A stretch of DNA of 64,000 bases from Bog-473 sp963791995 (lineage in GTDB: Bacteria > Actinomycetota > Acidimicrobiia > Acidimicrobiales > RAAP-2). Made by a program: the position numbers and the translations under genes. The notes under the pieces were generated by a model. It did no database searches and was not told the origin of the DNA. It saw only the letters and a list, made by a program, of their open reading frames with translations. The stretch is taken from the NCBI GenBank assembly GCA_963791995.1, contig CAWBUQ010000013.1, positions 1 to 64,000 of the forward strand, given 5' to 3'. Positions 18,095-25,938 of this stretch are shown here, one piece after another (the first letter of the stretch is position 1; each line of letters begins with the position of its first letter).

Positions 18095-19176
18095 CGTCGA
18101 CGTCGCGCCACACCCATCCCGTCCAGCCGCCGCACGCCGAGCGGGCGCGCGGAGCGGCGGCCGCCAACGATCCCTTCCCCGGCGTCGAGAAGGTCAGGGA
18201 CGGGCTGTGGAGCATCCCGGTGCCGCTCCCGAACAACTCGTTGCGCTACGTCCTCGTCTACGTCTTCGAGACGGACCGCGGCCCCTACCTCATTGATGCC
18301 GGGTGGAACACGGACGACGCGTTCGGTGCGCTCTCGGCGGGCATGGACGAGATCGGCTCCAACGTGGCTGACGTCCAGGGCGTGATGGTCACCCACATCC
18401 ACCCCGACCACTACGGCCTGGCCGGCCGCATCCGAGAGGCGTCGGGCGCATGGATCTCGCTCCACCCCGCCGACGCCGAGTTGATCCACGACCGCTACGA
18501 CGAGCCCGACGACCTGCTCGAACGGGTGGCGGCCGCCCTGCGCAAGATGGGCGCGCCGGACGAGGAGCTCGCGCCCTTGAAGAACGCCGCCATGCCGGTT
18601 CTGCCCCTGGTGGACCCCGTCGTGCCCGACGTGTTGCTCGAGGACGGCGCCAAGCCCGAAGTGCCCGGCTGGGACCTCACGGCCATCTGGACACCCGGGC
18701 ATTCACCGGGCCACCTGTGTTTCTACGAGTCGACCAACGAGCTGATGCTCTCGGGCGACCACGTGCTGCCGCGCATCACTCCCAACATCCCGTTCCACCC
18801 CCAGGCCGGCGCGAACCCGCTGGGTGACTACCTGGCCTCTCTCGACAAGCTCGAGCCCTACGACGTCGAGGAGGTCCTCCCGGCGCACGAATACCGCTTC
18901 GACGACCTGCGGACCCGCCTCGAAGAGTTGCGCCAGCACCATCGCGACCGCTTCGCCGAAGTCGTCGCGATCCTGCGAGAAGGACAGCACGACGCGTGGG
19001 ACATCGCCTCGCACATGAAGTGGTCACGACCGTGGGACGACATCGCGGGCTTCATGCGTCGCGCTGCGGTGGGCGAAGCAGTGTCGCACCTGCGCGCGCT
19101 CGAGATCGACGGTGTGGTCCGGGTCGATGACGGCGAGCCGGCCATGTGGTCGTTGGCCGAGCCCGGCCGGGCCTGA
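18091..19176 (+). CDS. MBL-fold metallo-hydrolase
   Basis: 361 residues, intact, from a GTG that overlaps the previous stop. The metal site motif THIHPDHYG (HxHxDH) is followed by the later ligands in TPGHSPGH and SGDHVLP, so all di-zinc ligands appear present. The C-terminal 100 residues form a helical winged-helix-like domain (RALEIDGVVRVDDGEPAMWSL) seen in LACTB2-type proteins. It probably hydrolyses a thioester or lactone. Coupling to an acyl-CoA dehydrogenase gene fits an acyl-CoA route. Confidence 0.9.
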   Translation: MTSTSRHTHPVQPPHAERARGAAAANDPFPGVEKVRDGLWSIPVPLPNNSLRYVLVYVFETDRGPYLIDAGWNTDDAFGALSAGMDEIGSNVADVQGVMVTHIHPDHYGLAGRIREASGAWISLHPADAELIHDRYDEPDDLLERVAAALRKMGAPDEELAPLKNAAMPVLPLVDPVVPDVLLEDGAKPEVPGWDLTAIWTPGHSPGHLCFYESTNELMLSGDHVLPRITPNIPFHPQAGANPLGDYLASLDKLEPYDVEEVLPAHEYRFDDLRTRLEELRQHHRDRFAEVVAILREGQHDAWDIASHMKWSRPWDDIAGFMRRAAVGEAVSHLRALEIDGVVRVDDGEPAMWSLAEPGRA

Positions 19177-19180
19177 CCGG

Positions 19181-19871
19181 CTAGGTCGAGGCCAGCGCAC
19201 CCTTCCTGTTCGGCGCAGCCTCGCCGGTGTGCTCACCAGCTGCGGGGGCCACTCCCAAGGCGCGCTCGCAGAAAGAACGGACGTGTCGGGCCGCCTCGGC
19301 ACGGGACGGCGTGGTGTCGCCCATGAGTGCCAGTCCGGCCGCGGCCCACACGGCGGATTGGATCAGCGGCGCGTCAGCGGACGGGTCCGCCAGCGGGAAG
19401 GTCCCGTCTGCCGCGCCGGCGGCGAGGAGGGCCTTGAGCGGCGCCATCAAGAGCTTCGAGGCCCGGCGCGTCTCTGGCCGCGTAGCCCTGGACCTTCATC
19501 GCCCCGGGTGAACCGAGGACGGCCAGCCGGGCGGCCTTGACCCGATGGTGCCCGAAGCTGAGGATCTCGTCGATCCAGGCGTCGAGGGCCGCCCGCGGAT
19601 TGGCCGCAGCGTCGACTCTGGCATTGAGGCGGGCCGCTGCAGCGTCGGCGTCTCGGCGATAGAGCGCGCACAGCAGCTGATCCTTGGACTCGAAGTGGCG
19701 ATAGAAGGAGCGCGTCGAAAGGTTGGCCTCGCGCAAAATGTCCGCCACGGCGGCGTCGGTGTACCCGTTGCGCTCCATGACGACGAAGCCGGCATCGAGC
19801 AGGATCCGCAGCTCGTCCTCGGACTCGAAACGACGAGGACGGCCGGCGCGCGCTGCGGGCGCCGCGTTCAC
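19181..19871 (-). CDS. TetR-family regulator, one frameshift
   Basis: About 230 residues. The DNA-binding region reads GFVVMERNGYTDAAVADILREANLSTRSFYRHFESKD-like, quoted here only in part: TDAAVADIL and STRSFYRHFESKDQLL are the helix-turn-helix core. After a break near 19482 the ligand domain continues with RRASKLLMAPLKALLAAG to the stop at 19181. Its ATG overlaps the stop of the upstream DUF2889 gene (ATGA), so the two form an operon. It converges with the MBL gene. Target unknown. Confidence 0.87.
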
Positions 19872-20887
19872 GCGGGCTCCACCAGCGCCGCCGCCAGCAA
19901 GGGCACCTCGGCCAGCGAGCGGAGTGCGTCGTTGAGGTGGGTACAGCAGTCCGCATTCTTCAGTCGCTGCAGCACCTCACTGCGTAGATCACGCAGTGCC
20001 GTTCCTTCCAGCCAGGACGCGTTCGGCGCGGCCAGTGGACACTCCACGTAGGGCAAGACTCTGGGAACGGCGGTGATGGTGTGCAACGTGCCGTCCGCGC
20101 CGGCCCAACCCAACATCTGGTACTCGTGCAGCACGCATTCGAGGCCGTCGGGGTCCCAGACGCTGTCGCGGAACATGGCGTCGATCTGCAGCCTGTCGTC
20201 CTCCCACCAGACGTCGATGCGCCGAGCACGGCGCATGGCGATGGCAGGGTGCGGGTGCAACTCGTGCCAACCGATGGGGTCTTCGGGGTCGACCAGAGGA
20301 AGTGGATGCGGCGTGTTGTCGCTGACATGGTCGATCGTTCCCTCGAGCGTGAGTGCACTCGACCCGGTGCGGAATCCCGAGCAGATGTCGCGCATGACCT
20401 TGCTCGGCGCAGCGGCCACGCGGTTCTTGATCTGTGGAACCTGTTCGGACCATTTGAAGAACGCGAAGCCCGAGATGAGCGACGCCCCTGCGAGGTCGTC
20501 GAGGAGGAGGTACAGAGGGGTGCCGGCCTCGACCTCTTCGGGCAGGGCCTGCACGATGGCCTTGCGCAGGTTGCCACCGGCAGCGCACCCGACGAGCTGC
20601 TGGAGGCCGGGCGGTTCGGGGTCCGACTCGATGCGCTGGATGTCGCGCATGCGTCCGGTGCGCGCTTCGAGGTCGGCATGCCGGAGCACGTCGGGATCGC
20701 CGTCGGCGGGAGTCAGGAGGTCTCGGGCTCGACCTTCGAGGAGGAGGTCACCGGTCAAGCCGTCCGGCCACGACATCAGCACGGTCGAGGTGCGCCGCAC
20801 GGAAGCCGGGCGGCGTCGAGGCGGCGTGGCAACCGGTTCAGATGGCGCCGCGGTCAGCGCTGATCCCACGGGCACCCCTTTTCGCAA
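19868..20887 (-). CDS. DUF2889 family protein
   Basis: 339 residues, intact. The family pattern is visible: SVRRTSTVLMSWPDGLTGDL, LLEGRARDLLTP, a middle DAMFRDS with VWDPDG, and near the end VLPYVECPLAA and CTHLNDALRSL with a conserved Cys-Thr-His. DUF2889 proteins occur beside acyl-CoA and aromatic catabolism genes but have no established function. It is co-transcribed with the TetR gene below it. The 118-base gap to the divergent tandem GntR gene contains a copy of the shared operator-like element. Confidence 0.85.
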   Translation of the reverse strand: MRKGVPVGSALTAAPSEPVATPPRRRPASVRRTSTVLMSWPDGLTGDLLLEGRARDLLTPADGDPDVLRHADLEARTGRMRDIQRIESDPEPPGLQQLVGCAAGGNLRKAIVQALPEEVEAGTPLYLLLDDLAGASLISGFAFFKWSEQVPQIKNRVAAAPSKVMRDICSGFRTGSSALTLEGTIDHVSDNTPHPLPLVDPEDPIGWHELHPHPAIAMRRARRIDVWWEDDRLQIDAMFRDSVWDPDGLECVLHEYQMLGWAGADGTLHTITAVPRVLPYVECPLAAPNASWLEGTALRDLRSEVLQRLKNADCCTHLNDALRSLAEVPLLAAALVEPA

Positions 20888-20931
20888 ACCATGTTTTCAT
20901 GTAATCACAGGACTGCAGCCGTCCCACCGTT

Positions 20932-20950
20932 TCGGCACACTCTTTTACAG
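20932..20950. promoter_or_regulatory. Shared operator-like element, copy A
   Basis: On the minus strand this reads GTAAAAGAGTGTGCCGAAA: a good left half (AAAAGAGT), centre GT, and a poor right half. It lies between divergent DUF2889 and tandem-GntR genes, 45 bases before the former and 55 before the latter. Proposed binding site of the adjacent GntR protein by analogy with the other copies. Confidence 0.5.
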
Positions 20951-21004
20951 AACGTGCAGGTCATAGGCGGGAGAAACCGCAGACCAGCGGGGTAGGCTTG
21001 GCCA

Positions 21005-22423
21005 ATGGCGAACCGTGACGTGGCGCGGCCGACCGCCGATCTGAATGCGAAACGGGCATCCAAGGTGGCCAATCAGATCGTCGAGGACGTCATGGCGCTC
21101 GGGTGGCCGGTCGGCCAGGTGATCGGGTCCGAGTCCGAGTTGCTCGAGCGCTATCAGGTCAGCCGGGCCGTGTTCCGCGAGGCCGTCCGGCTGGTCGAAC
21201 ACCAGCAGGTGGCGCGCACCCGGCGCGGTCCCGGTGGCGGTCTCGTCGTCACGGAGCCCACGGTGGGCGCCGTGACCGAGGCGGTCGTCTTGTACCTGCA
21301 CCGGGTGGACGCCCGGCTCGACGAGATCTTCGAGGCCCGCATCATCCTCGAGGAGATCGCGTGCCAGCTCGCGGCCGAGCGCAGCGAGGAGAGCGACCTC
21401 GAAGCCCTGCGCGCTTTTGCCCAGCGGGATCCCGTCCAACCCGAGCACGATCCGCGCCAGCTGCACGCGCTGATCGCCGAGATCAGCCGCAACGATGGTG
21501 TCGCGCTCTTCGTCGAAGTCTTGAACCGCGTCGCCATGCTCTACTCCCCCGACTGGCAGCGTCTGGGCACCGGTGTCGAGAAGGAATCGGTACACGCGCA
21601 CGCGATGATCGCCGAAGCGGTGATGGCCGGCGACGGTGCGTTGGCGCGGAACCGCATGCACAAACATGTGCAGGCCGAGGGCGAGTTCTTTCGCCGCCGC
21701 CGCTCCACCCGCCAGCTCCTGCCTGATTCGGTGGTGCTGGCCGAGGGCGCCCAAGGCAAGGGGGCTGAGGCGGTGGCCCGCCACATCACCGGTTTCATCG
21801 TGGCCCGCGGCCTCCAACCGGGCGAGCTGGTCGGCACCGAGCCCGAGCTGATTGAGCGCGAGGGAGTCAGCCGGGCGCTGCTGCGTGAGGCGGTGCGGCT
21901 GTTGGAGCACCACCACATCGCGCGGATGCGCCGCGGCCCAGGCGGAGGGCTCTTCGTGATGGCTCCGAGCACCGACGCGGTCACCGAGACCGCCGCCATC
22001 TACCTGGCCCGCCACGGCATGCAGTTGGCGGAGCTCGCCGAGATGCGCACCAGCGTCGAGGTCGCCATCGCCGACCTCGCCGCCGAACGGGTCGACGCGG
22101 CGGGCGTGGCGGCAATGCAAGCAGCGCTGGAACACGAGGAGCACGCGACGGAGACAGGGCGCGTCGAGGCGGTGCACGACCTGCACGCCGCGGTGGCCGG
22201 TGCGGCGCACAATCGGGTGCTCGACCTCGTGGCGTTGGTGCTCATCAGACTGAGCCGGCTGTATCAGGTCGAGCGTCTGGCCCCGAAGGCGCAGAAGCAG
22301 ATCAGGACCGAGGTCCACCGCGCCCACGAGGGCATCGCGGCCGCCGTGGAATCCGGGGACCGCGAGCTGGCCCGGCACAGGATGCGCCGCCACCTCGAGG
22401 CACTCGGCGCCCTCATGCGCTGA
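21005..22423 (+). CDS. Tandem-duplicated GntR/FCD (FadR-subfamily) regulator
   Basis: 472 residues, intact, about twice the usual FadR-type length. It contains two complete units in one chain. Unit 1 has the winged helix ESELLERYQVSRAVFREAVR with RRGPGGGLVVTEP, then an FCD ligand domain (residues about 95-235). Unit 2 repeats it: EPELIEREGVSRALLREAVR, RRGPGGGLFVMAP, then a second FCD domain to RMRRHLEALGAL. One chain could thus bind as a built-in dimer. FCD domains sense organic acids or acyl-CoAs. A paralogue with the same architecture lies at 39.0-40.5 kb. Operator-like elements flank this gene on both sides. Confidence 0.9.
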   Translation: MANRDVARPTADLNAKRASKVANQIVEDVMALGWPVGQVIGSESELLERYQVSRAVFREAVRLVEHQQVARTRRGPGGGLVVTEPTVGAVTEAVVLYLHRVDARLDEIFEARIILEEIACQLAAERSEESDLEALRAFAQRDPVQPEHDPRQLHALIAEISRNDGVALFVEVLNRVAMLYSPDWQRLGTGVEKESVHAHAMIAEAVMAGDGALARNRMHKHVQAEGEFFRRRRSTRQLLPDSVVLAEGAQGKGAEAVARHITGFIVARGLQPGELVGTEPELIEREGVSRALLREAVRLLEHHHIARMRRGPGGGLFVMAPSTDAVTETAAIYLARHGMQLAELAEMRTSVEVAIADLAAERVDAAGVAAMQAALEHEEHATETGRVEAVHDLHAAVAGAAHNRVLDLVALVLIRLSRLYQVERLAPKAQKQIRTEVHRAHEGIAAAVESGDRELARHRMRRHLEALGALMR

Positions 22424-22481
22424 GCCGGCGGCGGGGCCGGAGGCCGCCGGAACACGGCCGGTTGTGGCCGAGGCGGTCGGC

Positions 22482-22500
22482 TTTTAGTATCCTCTTTATC
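22482..22500. promoter_or_regulatory. Shared operator-like element, copy B
   Basis: Minus strand: GATAAAGAGGATACTAAAA, with halves AAAGAGG and ACTAAAA around an AT centre. It starts about 40 bases before the MaoC-type gene and may overlap its promoter. Confidence 0.5.
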
Positions 22501-22539
22501 ACGAGACACGTCTGACCAGGTCGAGAGGGAAGAGGAGCC

Positions 22540-23816
22540 ATGGCGCCGACCACATCGGAGGAGTTCGAGAAGGCCACGGACTACCGCTTCCAAGAGGACG
22601 ACATCGAGCGGGCCAAGGCGCTCGTGGGGCGCTGGTCGGCCGTGGGCGGGCGGGAGTTCCTGACCACGGTGACGCCCGACGCCATGCGCAACTTCGCCCG
22701 GGGTTACGGCGACGACAACCCCCTCTACACGACCGAGCACCACGGCACGACGACACGCTGGGGCGGACAGGTCGCGGCGCCGATGATCCCGATCGCACTG
22801 AATCGGCCGCTGTACGCGGACCCGCATGCGGAACGGATCAAGCGGCCGTCGTTCCGCGGCATCCACGTCTTCGTGTCGGGCAGCAGTTGGGAGTGGTTCC
22901 GTCCGCTGGGGGCGGGGGACGGCCTCTACAGCTTCGGCGGGACCGAGACCGTCGTCGAGAAGAAGTCGGAATTCGCCGAGCGGTCACTGCTCACGACCTA
23001 TGCCAGCGTGAAGATGAACCAGCGGGCCGAGATCGTGGCCATCTCGCGCACGCTGGCCATCTACACCGAGCGCAAGACCGCGCGAGAGAAGGGCAAGTAC
23101 GCCGATCTGGAGCCCACGACGTACAGCGACGAGGACATGGCGCGCATCGACGCCATCTACGAGTCCGAGGAGCCACGGAGCTCGGTGACGCGCTACTGGG
23201 AGGACGTGCAGGTCGGCGAGGCGCTGCCGCCCATGGCCAAGGGCCCGTTGACCACGACGGACATGATCGTGTTCCACGCCGGCGGCTATGGCTTCGTCCC
23301 TACGAGCCGTGCGCCAACCGCATCGCGTACAAGAACCGCCAACGGATCGCACCGTTCTATGTGAAGAACGAGTACGGCGTGCCCGACGTCGCCCAGCGCG
23401 TCCATTGGGACAATGCCTGGGCCCAGGCCATCGGCAATCCAATGGCCTACGACTACGGGGTGATGCGCGACTGCTGGCTCTCGCACTACATCACGGACTG
23501 GATGGGTGACGATGGGTGGCTGGTCTCGCAGTCATCGGAGATCCGCAAGTTCAACTACATCGGCGACAGCCACGTCTTCAGTGGCGAGGTCGTCGGCAAG
23601 CGGGTGGACGAGGGGCGGTGCGTGGTCGATATCGAGATGCGCGGGACCAACCAGCGAGGCACCGCGACCTGCCCGGCCAAGGCCACGGTTGCCCTGCCCA
23701 GCCGTGAGCACGGGCCCGTCCGCCTGCCCGAACCCCCCGTTGACCTGGCCTCCCAGGCCGTGGCCATGCTGGAGCGTCATCACGAGATCGTGGTCGAGCG
23801 CGGCATTCTTCACTGA
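22540..23816 (+). CDS. MaoC/FAS1-like acyl-CoA hydratase, double hot-dog, one frameshift
   Basis: About 425 residues from ATG 22540, preceded by GAAGAGG. The N-terminal half is a FAS1-type dehydratase domain (AMRNFARGYGDDNPLYT, GGQVAAPMIPIAL). The C-terminal half is a second hot-dog domain (YWEDVQVGEALPPMAKGPLT, HWDNAWAQAIGNPMAYDYG and FNYIGDSHVFSGEVVGK). A one-base break near 23297 lies between HAGGYGF and YEPCANR. It should hydrate an enoyl-CoA. Double hot-dog hydratases are common in steroid side-chain and terpenoid oxidation. It is the first gene downstream of the tandem GntR regulator and has its own operator copy. Confidence 0.85.
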
Positions 23817-23867
23817 TTCTTAGGTTCTGCTGGTCTTCTCCACATATTCGGGGACGAGAATTTCCCC

Positions 23868-24068
23868 ATGAACAAGCACGTGGGCGCCACCATCGCCGCC
23901 GGGACCCTGTGTGCGATCGCCGCCACGGTCGGCCTGTGGAGCGGACCTCTTGCAGCCGCGTCGGGTGCGCTGCACACAGGTACTGATCAGACGGGGCACG
24001 TGACGGTGCGGACGACGTCGTCGAGCGCTTCGGGGTCGACGGGTTCGGCCGGCGGGAATCAGCGATAG
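23868..24068 (+). CDS. Small secreted protein, unknown function
   Basis: 66 residues. It begins MNKHVGATIAAGTLCAIAAT and continues with a hydrophobic core and an Ala-rich cleavage region near residue 31 (LAAASGA), which is a plausible Sec signal peptide. The mature part is only about 35 residues, rich in Thr, Ser and Gly. I recognise no family. It may be an expressed small exported peptide or a chance frame. Confidence 0.4.
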   Translation: MNKHVGATIAAGTLCAIAATVGLWSGPLAAASGALHTGTDQTGHVTVRTTSSSASGSTGSAGGNQR

Positions 24069-24092
24069 CGCTTCAGGCGAGGAAGGGCGGGT

Positions 24093-24932
24093 TCAGCCTG
24101 GACGGACGTCGCCCGTTCGGGACGACTGCGCCCGCGCCAGTCGCTCCTGGGTTTCGCGGCCAGCGCGCACCTGGTGTTCGGCCTCGTTGGCGAAGAGCCA
24201 GCGCCGGCGGGCCACCTCGTCCTCGGCCTCGTTGAGGTTCTCTTTCATGCGCGCCAGCAGGGCGGCCGGTGTGCGCACGAGGGTGCGCGCGATCTCCCGG
24301 GTGTAGGAGCGCAGTTCGTGCGACGGGACCACCGCATGGACCATGCCGAGCTCGAGGGCCCGCTGCGCCGGGATCTTCTCGTTCAGCAGATACAGGCGAC
24401 GGGCCAGGGCCGTGCCGCCGATGCGGGTCCAGAAGAACGACCCGCCGTAGTCCCCTGAGAGCCCGTTGGGCGAGAAATTGGTGGCGAAGACGGCGTCGTC
24501 CGCCGCGAAGCGCAGGTCGCAGGCGGCGGCGAGACTGCACCCGGCCCCGACGGCGGGGCCACCCACCATGGCGATCGTGGGCTTGGGCATCAGGTGCAGC
24601 GACATGGCGGCATGGCCGTCGTGGCGGGACAGGTCGCCGGCGAGTGCGTCGGGCGGGACTCCCTTGTCGCCGCCGGGCCCGGCACCGCCACCTTTGATGT
24701 CGCCTCCCGAGCAGAACCCACCCTGCGCACCCTCAGGCGCCGCGCCGGTCAGGACGACCACCTTCACGTCGTCGTTCTCAGCCATAAGGCGCACGGCATC
24801 GTCGAGCGCGGCGATCAACTCGGCATTGAGCGCATTGCGCCGCTCGGGCCGGTTGAGCGTGATGGTTCCAACGCGGTCGGTGACGTCGAGGAGGATCACC
24901 GGCGGGCCGCCGGACGCAGCGGGCTGGGCCAA
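24093..24932 (-). CDS. Enoyl-CoA hydratase/isomerase (crotonase)
   Basis: 279 residues, intact. Crotonase landmarks: VGTITLNRPERRNALNAELI, the oxyanion-hole segment GGFCSGGDIKGG, GGPAVGAGCSLAAACDLRFA and NFSPNGLSGDYGG. It has a longer loop than usual after the oxyanion segment (GGAGPGGDKGVPP). It catalyses addition of water to, or isomerisation of, an enoyl-CoA. An operator-like palindrome sits 42 bases upstream, between it and a divergent crotonase, which suggests joint control. Confidence 0.92.
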   Translation of the reverse strand: MAQPAASGGPPVILLDVTDRVGTITLNRPERRNALNAELIAALDDAVRLMAENDDVKVVVLTGAAPEGAQGGFCSGGDIKGGGAGPGGDKGVPPDALAGDLSRHDGHAAMSLHLMPKPTIAMVGGPAVGAGCSLAAACDLRFAADDAVFATNFSPNGLSGDYGGSFFWTRIGGTALARRLYLLNEKIPAQRALELGMVHAVVPSHELRSYTREIARTLVRTPAALLARMKENLNEAEDEVARRRWLFANEAEHQVRAGRETQERLARAQSSRTGDVRPG

Positions 24933-24974
24933 CGTGCTCTGACCTCCTCGTCGTGGCCTGCTCGTACTCGGGTG

Positions 24975-24992
24975 AATTCAGTGTACTGAAAA
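24975..24992. promoter_or_regulatory. Shared operator-like element, copy C
   Basis: AATTCAGTGTACTGAAAA. It contains a perfect 6-2-6 inverted repeat, TTCAGT-GT-ACTGAA (24977-24990). It lies between divergent crotonase genes, close to the minus-strand start. The outer bases differ from the AAAAGAG form but the AGT-GT-ACT centre is the same. Confidence 0.5.
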
Positions 24993-25143
24993 CGGGCGTC
25001 AGGCCCAGCACCCGGATGGGCGCCGGACTGTGGCCCGACGCCATACTGACCGGGCCCCGGCGTCGGTGCCGAGGCTCGTGGTGGATGTGGGATTGCCCGG
25101 GTTCCTAGGACGAGCCCGGAGGAGAGAGAAAGGTCGTGACCCG

Positions 25144-25929
25144 ATGACGGATGCTGCGACGGAGCCGGTCCTGGTGAAGGAGCGACGGGGGGCAGTGCAG
25201 GTGCTGCGCCTCAATCGCCCCGAGGCGCGCAACTCGCTCAATCCAGAACTGCTGACCGCGATCGGCCTGTCCATGACGGAGGCCGAGAACGATCCCGACG
25301 TGCGTGCCGTCGTGTTGACGGGGACCGGTGAGAAGGCGTTCTGCGCCGGGATGGACCTCAGGGCCTTCGCCGAGGGCGGTTCGGTCGGGGGCGATCCCGA
25401 GGGCATGAGGGGCTTTGCCCGCTTCACCCAGGGCGACATCGGCGTGCCGATCGTCGGCGCGGCGAACGCGACCGCGGTGGCGGGCGGTTTCGAACTGCTG
25501 CTCGGATGCGACGTCGTGGTGGCGTCGGACGCCGCGTCCTTCGGACTGCCCGAGGTCAAGCGCGGCCTCTTTGCCGCGGGTGGCGGCGTCTTCATCAGCA
25601 CGCGCATCCCGTTGGCCATGGCGCTCGAGCTGACACTGACCGGTGACCTCATCGACGCGCCACGGGCCCAGGCACTCGGGCTGATCAACCAGGTCGTCCC
25701 GGCGTCGGAAGTGCTCGATGCCTCGGTGGCACTGGCTGAGCGCATTGCGCGCAACGGCCCGCTCGCGCTGGCAGCGACCAAGCAGCTGGTGCGCACAGCG
25801 TCGACCGATCTGGAACGGGCGCGAGAGCTGGCGAAAGAATGGCAGCCGAGGGTCTTCGGCAGCGAGGACGCCAAGGAGGGGGCGACGGCGTTCATCGAGA
25901 AGCGTGACCCCGTGTGGAAGGGCCGCTGA
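25144..25929 (+). CDS. Enoyl-CoA hydratase (crotonase)
   Basis: 261 residues, intact. ATG 25144 is taken although the frame is open further upstream, because conservation begins there and GGAGAGAGAAAGG lies nearby. Motifs: VLRLNRPEARNSLNPELL, AFCAGMDLRAFAEGG (first oxyanion segment), ANATAVAGGFELLLGCDVVV (second), and LPEVKRGLFAAGGG carrying the catalytic-Glu region. It should hydrate medium or short enoyl-CoA. It is divergent from another crotonase and converges, ten bases apart, with the permease gene. Confidence 0.92.
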   Translation: MTDAATEPVLVKERRGAVQVLRLNRPEARNSLNPELLTAIGLSMTEAENDPDVRAVVLTGTGEKAFCAGMDLRAFAEGGSVGGDPEGMRGFARFTQGDIGVPIVGAANATAVAGGFELLLGCDVVVASDAASFGLPEVKRGLFAAGGGVFISTRIPLAMALELTLTGDLIDAPRAQALGLINQVVPASEVLDASVALAERIARNGPLALAATKQLVRTASTDLERARELAKEWQPRVFGSEDAKEGATAFIEKRDPVWKGR

Positions 25930-25938
25930 GCCGGCGGC

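Noticed and set aside
20945..22393. Minus-strand frame of 482 codons opposite the tandem GntR gene
   Set aside because: Composition typical of the complement of GC-rich coding DNA; the plus-strand gene has clear paired domains.
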